Source: JAHLMO01 sp038997305 (GTDB lineage Archaea > Aenigmatarchaeota > Aenigmatarchaeia > CG10238-14 > SpSt-28). Taken from it: DNA of 41,288 nt. The stretch is from assembly GCA_038997305.1 (NCBI GenBank), contig JAWAZZ010000006.1, forward strand, positions 1 through 41,288, read 5' to 3'. Within the stretch, counting starts at the first letter, position 1; each line of letters opens with the position of its first letter. The notes under the pieces were generated by a model. It searched no databases and was not told the origin of the DNA. It saw only the letters and a program-made list of their open reading frames with translations. Position numbers and translations under genes: made by a program. Positions 6,711 to 16,834 of this stretch are shown here, in pieces.

Positions 6711-9242
6711 TTAATTTTCTATTTTAATTTTTCCCTCTTTCATTAAGTGATATATAGTTGTCATTCTATTGTTTATTATTAGAATTTCGTCGCCTCTAAC
6801 TTTATATTTATTTCCTTTTTCGTCCTCAATTTCAAAAACTCTAGACGCAATCTCTTCAAATTCGCTCTTCTCTTTAATTTCCTTTAATATTGGAAATCTA
6901 CTACCTTCTCTATAAATGGTTACACTTTTTAATCCTTTTTTCCACGCATATATGTATAAATCTGAAATTACTTCCGGATGAATTTCGGCTGGTAAGTTAA
7001 TTGTGCTAGAAATGCTATGATCTATATATTTCTGTGCAACAGCTTGTATTTCTACCCTTCTAAATGGATCTATATTATGAGCAGTTTTGAAGAAACAAGA
7101 TGGTAATATTTTTTTCAATTCTTCTAAACTTTTAGCATCTTGCGCTTTTTCGCTTAAGCCTTTCATATCTAAGTATGCTTGAATTGTGGAATGAAAAACT
7201 TTAAACATTCTATTTCTCTCAAAACTTTCGGTTCTTCTATAATAAAATATTGCAAATATTGGTTCTATTCCTCCACTAACACCAATATAATTTTTTCCAT
7301 TTAACTGAAAACTTTTTACTATATTGGAAATTGTTCCTGTAGGCGCTATACTTAATAATGCAACGTTTCTAATTCCATACTTTGAGATTAATCTTTTGGT
7401 TTTTTCTGTTAATGCTTCCTTTGCAAAAGGATTCTGTAAATACTTTTCATAATCTATATCTAATTTGCCTTTTTCTTTTGCCAATAACGCGCTAGCTCTA
7501 TATGCAACATTTGCAATAAATTTCATAACTCTTTCTAAAACTTTTTGAGCTTCTTCACTATCATAGTCCAATAAAAGTTCTATGAACATATCAGCAATTC
7601 CCATAACTCCTAAACCTATTCTTCTAGTTTTTCTACTTGCCTCTCTTTGTTTTTCCAAAGGATGTAATAAAATATTCCATTCAACAACATTGTCCATAAA
7701 ACGAATTGCATGTTTAACAACCTTTTTCAATAACTGAAAATCTATTTTTGCTTCATTAGTAAATGGATATAATACAAATCTTGATAAATTTATCGAACCC
7801 AAATTACAAGCACCTCCATCTTCTAAAGGAACTTCACTACATGGATTTGTGGTTATTATTGGAAAACCTACATAATCACTAGGACTATATTTTTTCATTC
7901 TATTCCAAAACATTATTCCTGGTTCTGCAGATTTATAATTACTTGCAACAAATTTATTCCAAATATCTCTTGCTTTAACTAATCTTACAACTCTCCCAGC
8001 TTGTTCGCTTTCAAAATATAACAAGAAATCTCCAGCATATCTTATTGCTAAATCGTAATTTTTATTTTGTAATTCTATTACATAATCTCCAAAAATATCT
8101 CTCTTATTCACATCTTTCAAATCTTCTTCAGAAATTTCGATACCATAATTTTCTTTTAAATATTTATTTAGTTCCTCAACATTATCAAAAACTTTTTCCA
8201 AGTGATATTTTTCTATATCTTTGCTAGGAATGCCATAAGAATAATGAATGTCTACTATATTTTTTACACTTTTAACAACTCCTTTATAATTCTTTCTGTA
8301 AAGCAAAATTTTATTTTCATACTTATTTTGCTCTTCTAAAGCTTGCATAAATTCGTCACTAACTTTTATACTAATGTTTGCAAATCTTACTTGAGTGTTT
8401 TCCATTACCTTTCTTTCAATCTCTTTTAATTGGTCCTCAGAAAACTTTCCGCTTAATCTTAATTCTTCGATTATCTGAGAAGTTATCCAATTTGGAACAC
8501 TTTTAACATCTATAAAATCAAAAACATCTGGATGTTTTACGTCTATTGTTAGCATTAAAGCTCCTCTTCTACCTTCTTGACCTATTAAGCCTGTAGTGAG
8601 AGAATATAATTCCATAAAGCTTACGCTTCCAGTAGATCTTAATGCTGCGTTATGAACTGTCGAATTTTTTGGTCTTAAAACGCTAATATCTATACCTATT
8701 CCACCACCATATGAATAAGTTCTAGCCGCTTCATAAGCAGCTTTATATATTCCTTCTATACTGTCATCTTCTATGATAGTTACAAAACAGTTTGCTAACG
8801 TTTTAACTCTTAGTAAATCTCCTGCTCCAGCCAAAACTCTTCCGCCTGGAATAAAATATCCTTCATACATCAGATTATAAAAAATTCTTGCATATTTTAA
8901 TGCTTTCTCTTCATCTTGTTCTGCAGAAGCAACAAAAGCAGCAACTCTTAGAAATACATGTTCTGGCTTTTCTTCTATTAAATTACCATCTAAGTCTTTC
9001 AAATAATATTTGTTTTTATAGATATTTTTTGCTAGTTCGTTATCTCCCAAATAATTTGGATGAGAAGGTAATATTCCTTTATCATACATTTCTAAAAGTT
9101 TAAAATAAACTCGCTTAAATTTTTCTATTCTTTCTTTTCCAAGGATTTTTAAAAGTTTTGGTTGAACATTTTCAAAAACTTTTGAAAACCTTTTCGCTAG
9201 CTCTATACTTTCTTCTCTTTTTAATGTTTTTAAAAACTCCAT
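6711..9242 (-). CDS. nrdJ: Ribonucleotide reductase, class II (adenosylcobalamin-dependent), catalytic part
   Basis: 843 aa. It makes deoxyribonucleotides using a cobalamin-generated thiyl radical. The ten-stranded barrel motifs are clear: NCFVTI with redox Cys152, GGGIGIDISVLRP, GALMLTIDVKHPD, TTNPCSEVPL with Asn466, radical Cys468 and Glu470, GGACNLGSINLSRF with redox Cys479, and SIAPTGTISNI. The C-terminal TSCPD and zinc-finger regions of NrdJ are absent and encoded by the next gene. Stop and start are separated by 3 nt. No intein motifs were seen. The enzyme would require cobalamin, probably taken from a host. A TATA box sits at 9263-9271, consistent with a leaderless message. Confidence 0.95.
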   Translation of the reverse strand: MEFLKTLKREESIELAKRFSKVFENVQPKLLKILGKERIEKFKRVYFKLLEMYDKGILPSHPNYLGDNELAKNIYKNKYYLKDLDGNLIEEKPEHVFLRVAAFVASAEQDEEKALKYARIFYNLMYEGYFIPGGRVLAGAGDLLRVKTLANCFVTIIEDDSIEGIYKAAYEAARTYSYGGGIGIDISVLRPKNSTVHNAALRSTGSVSFMELYSLTTGLIGQEGRRGALMLTIDVKHPDVFDFIDVKSVPNWITSQIIEELRLSGKFSEDQLKEIERKVMENTQVRFANISIKVSDEFMQALEEQNKYENKILLYRKNYKGVVKSVKNIVDIHYSYGIPSKDIEKYHLEKVFDNVEELNKYLKENYGIEISEEDLKDVNKRDIFGDYVIELQNKNYDLAIRYAGDFLLYFESEQAGRVVRLVKARDIWNKFVASNYKSAEPGIMFWNRMKKYSPSDYVGFPIITTNPCSEVPLEDGGACNLGSINLSRFVLYPFTNEAKIDFQLLKKVVKHAIRFMDNVVEWNILLHPLEKQREASRKTRRIGLGVMGIADMFIELLLDYDSEEAQKVLERVMKFIANVAYRASALLAKEKGKLDIDYEKYLQNPFAKEALTEKTKRLISKYGIRNVALLSIAPTGTISNIVKSFQLNGKNYIGVSGGIEPIFAIFYYRRTESFERNRMFKVFHSTIQAYLDMKGLSEKAQDAKSLEELKKILPSCFFKTAHNIDPFRRVEIQAVAQKYIDHSISSTINLPAEIHPEVISDLYIYAWKKGLKSVTIYREGSRFPILKEIKEKSEFEEIASRVFEIEDEKGNKYKVRGDEILIINNRMTTIYHLMKEGKIKIEN

Positions 9243-9262
9243 ATTTATTTTTGGAGTAAAGA

Positions 9263-9271
9263 TTTATATTT
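9263..9271 (-). promoter_or_regulatory. TATA box of the nrdJ operon
   Basis: The reverse strand reads AAATATAAA at 9271 to 9263, that is -30 to -22 from the nrdJ ATG at 9242. It is preceded by an A-rich BRE-like stretch. This spacing implies transcription starting at or next to the ATG. Confidence 0.6.
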
Positions 9272-9302
9272 TGTTTTCGATAAAAAATTAGACAATAGTT
9301 TA

Positions 9303-9309
9303 TTTAAAT
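9303..9309 (+). promoter_or_regulatory. TATA box of rfcS
   Basis: TTTAAAT lies at 9303-9309, -26 to -20 from the rfcS ATG at 9329, within an 86-nt gap shared with the divergent nrdJ promoter. No ribosome-binding sequence precedes the ATG, which supports a leaderless message. Confidence 0.5.
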
Positions 9310-9328
9310 CTATGAGATTAAATTAATT

Positions 9329-10309
9329 ATGACGTCTGAATTCATTGTCTGGGCAGAAAAATATAGACCGCAAAAAATAGACGATCTAATAGATCAGGAG
9401 CACGTAAAAGAAAGAGTAAAAATGTTTTTGAAAGAAAAAAATTTACCACACATGCTTTTTGCTGGTCCTCCAGGTACAGGTAAAACAACATTAGCATTAA
9501 TAATTGCAAAAGAGCTGTATGGAGAAAATTGGAAAGCAAATGTCTTAGAATTGAATGCAAGTGATGAAAGAGGAATAGATGTAATAAGAGGAAAAGTTAA
9601 AGAGTTTGCGAGAACCAAAGCTATTGGAGATGTTCCATTTAAAATTATAATCATGGATGAAGCCGATGCATTAACTCAAGAAGCTCAACAAGCTTTAAGA
9701 AGAACTATGGAAGATTTCTCTTCTGTTACTAGATTTATTCTTTGTTGCAATTATTCTTCGAAGATAATTGAACCAATTCAGTCAAGATGTGCAGTTTTCA
9801 GATTTAAAGCATTGCCAGAAAAAGCACAGAGAGAATTTATAGACAGAATAGTAAAAGGAGAAAATTTAAAAATTGATGAACAGGCCATTCAAGCTATAAT
9901 TAATATTGCTGAAGGTGATTTAAGAAAAGTCGCAAATCTATTACAAGCAGCGGCATCGATAACAAAAAACATTACTGCAGATGTTATATATGAAGTTGCT
10001 TCCTTAGCAAAACCAAAAGATGTTGAAGAAATGCTAAATTTAGCTTTAAGTGGAACTAGAGAAGGATTTGAAAAGGCGAGAGAAAAGTTAATAACCTTTA
10101 TAATAAAAGAAGGACTAGCTGGAGAAGATTTAATAAAAGAAATCTATAGACAAGCTTTAAGATTAAACATCCCAGATGATAAAAAGGTTGAACTAATAGA
10201 AAAAATTGGAGAATATGAATTTAGAATAAGTGAAGGCGGAGATCCTCTAATACAGTTAACTGCTTTATTAGCTCAATTAGCTTTGATCGGCAAAAGCATT
10301 AAAAAATGA
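9329..10309 (+). CDS. rfcS: Replication factor C small subunit (clamp loader)
   Basis: 326 aa AAA+ ATPase that loads PCNA onto primed DNA together with RfcL. Motifs in order are WAEKYRP (RFC box II), GPPGTGKTTLA (Walker A, about residue 45), LNASDERGIDVIR, IIMDEADALT (Walker B), ALRRTMEDFS, CNYSSKIIEPIQSRC (sensor 1 and the SRC arginine finger), and the GDLRK sensor 2. A C-terminal collar domain follows. No intein interrupts the Walker A region. Length is normal. The stop codon overlaps the trm112 start (ATGA), so the two are an operon. Confidence 0.97.
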   Translation: MTSEFIVWAEKYRPQKIDDLIDQEHVKERVKMFLKEKNLPHMLFAGPPGTGKTTLALIIAKELYGENWKANVLELNASDERGIDVIRGKVKEFARTKAIGDVPFKIIIMDEADALTQEAQQALRRTMEDFSSVTRFILCCNYSSKIIEPIQSRCAVFRFKALPEKAQREFIDRIVKGENLKIDEQAIQAIINIAEGDLRKVANLLQAAASITKNITADVIYEVASLAKPKDVEEMLNLALSGTREGFEKAREKLITFIIKEGLAGEDLIKEIYRQALRLNIPDDKKVELIEKIGEYEFRISEGGDPLIQLTALLAQLALIGKSIKK

Positions 10310-10506
10310 TAGATAAAGAGCTATTAGATATTTTAGCTTGCCCAAATTGTGGAAACGATTTAGATTTAAAAGAAATGTTTTTAGTATGTAATAATTGTAG
10401 ACTTGCCTTTCCAATATTAGATGGGGTACCAGATTTGTTGTTAGAAGATGCTTGGAAATTAGAAGATGCTGAAAAAAATAATTTTAAGCATGAACTTCAT
10501 CTATAG
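10306..10506 (+). CDS. trm112: Trm112-family zinc protein
   Basis: 66 aa. It starts LLDILACPNCGNDLDL and continues MFLVCNNCRLAFPILDGVPDLL, a four-cysteine zinc-binding core (two CxxC knuckles) with the I-x-x-G-x-P-D-x-L end typical of Trm112/YcaR. In archaea and eukaryotes Trm112 binds and activates several class I methyltransferases that modify tRNA, rRNA and release factor. Two or three candidate methyltransferases of unknown target lie further along in this window, but any partnership is speculation. It is translationally coupled to rfcS and overlaps the convergent nucleotidyltransferase gene by 10 nt. Confidence 0.88.
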   Translation: MIDKELLDILACPNCGNDLDLKEMFLVCNNCRLAFPILDGVPDLLLEDAWKLEDAEKNNFKHELHL

Positions 10507-11312
10507 CTTATTGAATTAATGATTTTTTTGGCTGTCTCATAAGCTTTCATATCGTTAATTGGAATCCATGAATCTGAAGAAACCAAAAGAGAATATAGCT
10601 TATTTTCTCTAGCTAACTTAGGTAAAACTATTTCTTCAAATTCTATACTTCTTTTTTCCTCTAAACTAATTTCTCTATCGATTATATTCCAAATTTCTTT
10701 TTCAAATGCGTACATACCGATGGAAACAAACACATTCATATGTGGCTTTTCAACAAAATCTATAACAAAGTTATTTTCGACTCTTGCAACCCCAAAAGGA
10801 AAGTTATATCCATTAGTCAAAACTATTGTGCCTGTTATATCATAAGTTTCTTTTGCATGAAGATGTGAAAGTAAAAGTTTTAAAGGTAGATATCTATCTA
10901 GTTTTAAATCATCTGGAAATGAAATAATTATTCTCCTTCTCATATCTATAATTCCGTTTTCTAACGCATACTTCAGAGCTTTTCCCTTTCCCCAGTTTTC
11001 TGTTGTTGGATCTATAGAAACTTTATAATCAATCCTTTTATCATATTCTCTTTCTTTTAAGTGAGAAAGAATTTTCTCCGCACCAAAACCCAACAAAAAA
11101 ACAAAGTCTTTAAAACCACAATTTAAATAAAATTCGATTTCTCTATCTAGTAAAGTGTATCCTTCTTTTAACTCTAATAGTGATTTGGGAAATGGTATGT
11201 TCATTCTTTTTCCGCTACCACCCGCCAAAATTAGTATTGTTGTGTTTTCTATCTCTTTTTTTAATTCTTCGATAACCCTTATAGAGAATTTATCTTCTTT
11301 TATCCATTCCAT
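10497..11312 (-). CDS. Sugar-phosphate nucleotidyltransferase
   Basis: 271 aa protein of the NTP_transferase (GT-A-like) fold. The N-terminal nucleotide-binding signature is LILAGGSGKRMNIPFPKSLLE (about residues 28-48), with the G-G-x-G-x-R-x(n)-P-K pattern. It continues with FLLGFGAEKI, the metal-binding FPDDL, GVARVENNFVIDFVEKP and a late SSDSWIPINDMKAYETA region. This group activates sugar 1-phosphates (glucose, mannose or similar) as NDP-sugars, feeding glycosylation. The sugar cannot be deduced. It stands alone on the reverse strand between two rightward operons. The two glycosyltransferases later in the window are plausible consumers of its product. Confidence 0.85.
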   Translation of the reverse strand: MEWIKEDKFSIRVIEELKKEIENTTILILAGGSGKRMNIPFPKSLLELKEGYTLLDREIEFYLNCGFKDFVFLLGFGAEKILSHLKEREYDKRIDYKVSIDPTTENWGKGKALKYALENGIIDMRRRIIISFPDDLKLDRYLPLKLLLSHLHAKETYDITGTIVLTNGYNFPFGVARVENNFVIDFVEKPHMNVFVSIGMYAFEKEIWNIIDREISLEEKRSIEFEEIVLPKLARENKLYSLLVSSDSWIPINDMKAYETAKKIINSISYR

Positions 11313-11358
11313 AAAGAAAGTAAAAAATTAATAAATATTAAGAAGTTCATATATTTCT

Positions 11359-11769
11359 ATGATAGTTGGTTATTCAATATCCTATGTAAATGCAGAAAAG
11401 TTTGAAATAAAAGAAAGAATAGAAAAACTCGATATAAATACATCACTCAATATTAAAGATATTAACGAAGTTTCTTTTCAACAAGAAAACAAACAAAAAA
11501 AGGTATTAAAAGTTGATTTTGAATTCCTAGTTAATTACAATCCGAAAATTGCAGATATTAGGATTGAAGGATATGTTATATACGATGGAAAAGATTTAGA
11601 CGATATTCTGAAAAAATGGAGAAAAGATAAAAAAATTGAAGACAAAGAGTTTGAAATAGAAGTTAAAAATTTTATTCTTAGGAGATGTATAATATTCTCT
11701 ACTTTTATATCCGAATATTTAGCAATACATCCCCCAATTCCATTACCACAAATAATTCCAAAACAATAG
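11359..11769 (+). CDS. Conserved hypothetical protein, possibly SecB-like
   Basis: 136 aa, no membrane segment. It is rich in alternating strand patterns (KKVLKVDFEFLVNYNPKIA, DIRIEGYVIYDG), followed by a helix and a proline-rich C-terminus, HPPIPLPQIIPKQ. Beta sheet, long helix and an I-P-L-P tail recall SecB-like chaperones found in some archaea, but I cannot confirm this from the sequence alone. The stop is directly followed by the ATG of the VTT membrane protein, so the two are probably co-transcribed. Confidence 0.55.
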   Translation: MIVGYSISYVNAEKFEIKERIEKLDINTSLNIKDINEVSFQQENKQKKVLKVDFEFLVNYNPKIADIRIEGYVIYDGKDLDDILKKWRKDKKIEDKEFEIEVKNFILRRCIIFSTFISEYLAIHPPIPLPQIIPKQ

Positions 11770-12240
11770 ATGCTATTCCTAAATTTTTTTGAAATAATAA
11801 AAAATCTTTCTTATTTGGGCTTCTTTGTTGCTGGTTTGATTAGCTCTTCAACTATATTTATTCCTTTGCCTCTGTATGGTATAATCGTTGTTGCTGAAAA
11901 ATTTGGATTAAATCCAGTAATAGCAGCCATTAGTGCTGCTTTAGGTTCTAGTGTTGGAGAAACAACCTCTTATTTTGTTGGAATGGGAATTAAGGAAACT
12001 GTTTTAAAAAAAGAAGGAAAAAAGTATAAAAAATGGCTAAATTATTTTAAAAGATTTGGAGAATTTTCAATACTAATATTCGCTGCATTACCTTTACCTT
12101 TCGATATAATAGGTGTTCTTGCTGGATTTCTAAAATATGATATAAAAAAGTTTATAGTTTTTACTTTTATAGGAAAGCTTATAAAAATGTTATTAATAGT
12201 TTATTTGGGAGAATTTGCACTTCAATATCTGGGATGGTAA
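11770..12240 (+). CDS. VTT-domain (DedA/YqaA-like) membrane protein
   Basis: 156 aa with about four membrane segments. The pattern is GFFVAGLISSSTIFIPLP, then an AALGSSVGETTSYFVGM segment with the small-residue and Gly-Glu motif, a basic loop, then FAALPLPFDIIGVLAGFLK and a last helix. This is the VTT (SNARE-associated/DedA) fold of proteins linked to lipid scrambling or transport. The specific substrate is unknown. The gene begins immediately after the previous stop codon and overlaps the pth2 start by 7 nt. Confidence 0.8.
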   Translation: MLFLNFFEIIKNLSYLGFFVAGLISSSTIFIPLPLYGIIVVAEKFGLNPVIAAISAALGSSVGETTSYFVGMGIKETVLKKEGKKYKKWLNYFKRFGEFSILIFAALPLPFDIIGVLAGFLKYDIKKFIVFTFIGKLIKMLLIVYLGEFALQYLGW

Positions 12241-12584
12241 AAGAAGTTAAACAAGTAATAATATTAAGAACTGATTTGGAAATGGGCAAAGGGAAAATGA
12301 TTTCTCAAGCATGTCACGCAAGTTTAGAGGCTTATAAAAAATCTCCCAACTATATTAAAAAGCTCTGGAAAAACTTTGGTTATAAAAAGGTTGTTTTAAA
12401 AGTAAAAAGCTTAGAAGAGTTGCTAAAAATATATGAAGAAGTTAAAAAAACAAAAATACCTATAGCACTAATAAGAGATGCTGGAAAAACTCAACTGGAA
12501 CCTGGAACTATAACATGCTTAGCATTAGGTCCTTACTATTCTGAAGAAATAGACAAATTTACAAAAAATTTAAAATTGTTATAA
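12234..12584 (+). CDS. pth2: Peptidyl-tRNA hydrolase, archaeal/eukaryotic type (Pth2)
   Basis: 116 aa, normal for Pth2. It releases tRNA from peptidyl-tRNA dropped off ribosomes. Signatures are KQVIILRTDLEMGKGKMISQACHASLEAY at the N-terminus (with the catalytic-region K-G-K and His), then IALIRDAGKTQLEPGTITCLALGP, which contains the conserved D-A-G-x-T-x-x-x-P-G-T-x-T motif. The first ATG overlaps the end of the VTT gene, which suggests coupling. Confidence 0.95.
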   Translation: MVKEVKQVIILRTDLEMGKGKMISQACHASLEAYKKSPNYIKKLWKNFGYKKVVLKVKSLEELLKIYEEVKKTKIPIALIRDAGKTQLEPGTITCLALGPYYSEEIDKFTKNLKLL

Positions 12585-12587
12585 TTT

Positions 12588-12716
12588 ATGAGGAAGAGCA
12601 GAAAAGATAAAAGAAAAGAATTAGAGAGAAAATTAGAGGAATTTGCATTAAAAGAATTTTACAAAATTATCAGAAAAATTAAAAAGAATGAAAAAAATTT
12701 AAAATATATAGGATAA
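12588..12716 (+). CDS. Tiny basic ORF (42 aa), hypothetical
   Basis: An ATG 3 nt after the pth2 stop opens a 42-codon frame starting MRKSRKDKRKELERKLEEF and ending at TAA 12714-12716, 1 nt short of the cdc48 stop on the other strand. The product is a highly charged single helix with many Lys and Arg. Position and exact fit between two genes favour a real small gene, but A-rich sequence also yields such frames by chance. No family recognised. Confidence 0.35.
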   Translation: MRKSRKDKRKELERKLEEFALKEFYKIIRKIKKNEKNLKYIG

Positions 12717-12717
12717 A

Positions 12718-15006
<2,289 letters not shown>

Positions 15007-15036
15007 AATTTTAAGTTATTCAAAACATAAATTTAA

Positions 15037-16809
15037 TTAGTTATTTGAAGTTTCTTGCAAAGAATCATAAATTCTATTTCCAATTTCTATTTCGTGACCC
15101 TTTATTTTATTTAAAATGTTTGTTAAAACATTTTTTGCCTCTTCTAATATTTCGTTTAAACTTTTTTTGCCCTCTATTATTTCGTCCATTTTTCTTTCGA
15201 AATCCCTTGTTAATTCCTCACTTAATATTTCTGGACAAAATGTTAAAAAAGTCTCTACTATTGTTTTTCCTAAATTTGTTATCTTTATTTTGTCGCCCTC
15301 TATATATCCTCTATCGTAAAGAGTTTTTACTATTTCTGCTCTAGTTGCTTTTGTTCCGAGATTTCTACTTTCTAATTCCTTTATTAAACTTGCTCTAGTA
15401 TATCTTGCAGGAGGTTTAGTTTTTTCCTTTAAAAGATTTACACTCCTTATTCTAACGTCTTCAAATGGAAACAATTTTGGCAAAACATTTTCTTCTAAAC
15501 TTAAAAATCTTCTGTATATTTTTATCCAATTTTCTTTTACTGTAAAGTGGAAAGTATTTTGAAACAAATAGTTGTCAATTTTTGCAATTATTCTTACTTT
15601 TTTTCTTACTGCTGGTTTATGCAAACAAACTAAAAATCTTCTAACTATTAAATCATACAATAGAAATTCGTGCTTACTCAAATTTCTTATGTCTGGAATT
15701 TCTTCTGTAGGAATTATTGCAGGGTGTGCTGGATCGTCTTTAGTTCCTTCTGTAACTGTTATTTTTTCAAAGGATAAAATCTCATTTATAAAGTTAGTAT
15801 AGAAAGGAAGATTCTTCAAAGAGTTTAAAATAGGAAAAATATTAATTCCCTTAATTTTTTGACTTGAAGATCTTGGATAAGATATATAGCCTTTAAGATA
15901 TAGGCTCTCTGCAACTTTTAATGTATACTCTGGTTTAAATCCATAGACATAATATGCCTCCTCTTGCAAATCTGTTGTATTAAATGGAGGTAAGGGATTT
16001 AGATTATAGAACTCTTCCTCTATTTTAACAATTTTAGCAAATTTTTTGTTATAGGAATTTTTCGCTATTTCCTCTGCTTTCTTTAAATCCTTTATTTTAT
16101 CTTCAATATAATATAAATAAAAGGATATGTTATCCTTTTCTAACTCTATCCTAACTTTATAATAAATTTCCGGTCTAAAATTTTCAATCTCTTTTTCTCT
16201 TAAATAAACTAAGTAAAGTGTTGGTCCTTGAACTCTTCCTATAGACAATATTTTTCTGATTCCTTTGGCTTTTCTCAAGCTTATCATTAATGCTCTAGAT
16301 AGATTTATACCCCAATACCAATCTAAATAATGTCTAGCTAATCCAGCATTTACTTGATTAATCTCGAAAGAGATTGGATTATTAAATGCTCTTATTATTT
16401 CTGATTTTGTTAATGTACTAAATTTCATTCTCAAAAGCTTTTTATCTAAACCAATTAAAAACCTTATTATATTCCATGCAATTACATAACCTTCAATATC
16501 ATAATCTGTAGCAACTATAACTGTATTAACATCTTTTGCTAAATTTTTTATAACCTTTGCAAATCTTTCTGCCTCTTCGCTTATTATTTCCCATTGAGAT
16601 TCAAATATTGGATAATCAAAATTTTCATTTGCTGGTTCTAAGTTGAACAAATGACCTAAAGCACTAACAACATAATAGACTTTGTTATTATAATAGGAAA
16701 CGAAATATGGAACTTTATTAACTCTTATTAATTTTGCAACAGGAAATATGCTATAAGCTATTTTTTTCATAGCAGTAGGTTTTTCTGCTAATATTAAAAT
16801 CTTCTCCAT
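15037..16809 (-). CDS. topA: DNA topoisomerase IA
   Basis: 590 aa from the ATG at 16807-16809 (MEKILILAEKPTAMKKIA). An ATG 11 codons upstream overlaps the divergent gene start, so it is less likely. Toprim motifs are LAEKPTAMKK and VVATDYDIEG (Asp102, Asp104, Glu106). Topo-fold motifs include HYLDWYWGINLSRAL, SIGRVQGPTL and the active-site GYISYPRSS with Tyr311, followed by YTRASLIKELESRNLGTKATRAEIV. The enzyme relaxes negative supercoils by breaking one strand. No C-terminal zinc ribbons are present, unlike many homologues. It is not reverse gyrase, as no helicase domain is attached. Confidence 0.94.
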   Translation of the reverse strand: MEKILILAEKPTAMKKIAYSIFPVAKLIRVNKVPYFVSYYNNKVYYVVSALGHLFNLEPANENFDYPIFESQWEIISEEAERFAKVIKNLAKDVNTVIVATDYDIEGYVIAWNIIRFLIGLDKKLLRMKFSTLTKSEIIRAFNNPISFEINQVNAGLARHYLDWYWGINLSRALMISLRKAKGIRKILSIGRVQGPTLYLVYLREKEIENFRPEIYYKVRIELEKDNISFYLYYIEDKIKDLKKAEEIAKNSYNKKFAKIVKIEEEFYNLNPLPPFNTTDLQEEAYYVYGFKPEYTLKVAESLYLKGYISYPRSSSQKIKGINIFPILNSLKNLPFYTNFINEILSFEKITVTEGTKDDPAHPAIIPTEEIPDIRNLSKHEFLLYDLIVRRFLVCLHKPAVRKKVRIIAKIDNYLFQNTFHFTVKENWIKIYRRFLSLEENVLPKLFPFEDVRIRSVNLLKEKTKPPARYTRASLIKELESRNLGTKATRAEIVKTLYDRGYIEGDKIKITNLGKTIVETFLTFCPEILSEELTRDFERKMDEIIEGKKSLNEILEEAKNVLTNILNKIKGHEIEIGNRIYDSLQETSNN

Positions 16810-16834
16810 ATTTTTTAAATTCGTAGTATTTTTT

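Noticed and set aside
6711..9242. Intein in nrdJ
   Set aside because: The 843-aa catalytic part is continuous with NrdJ motifs in the expected order; no splicing-block residues or homing endonuclease motifs were seen.
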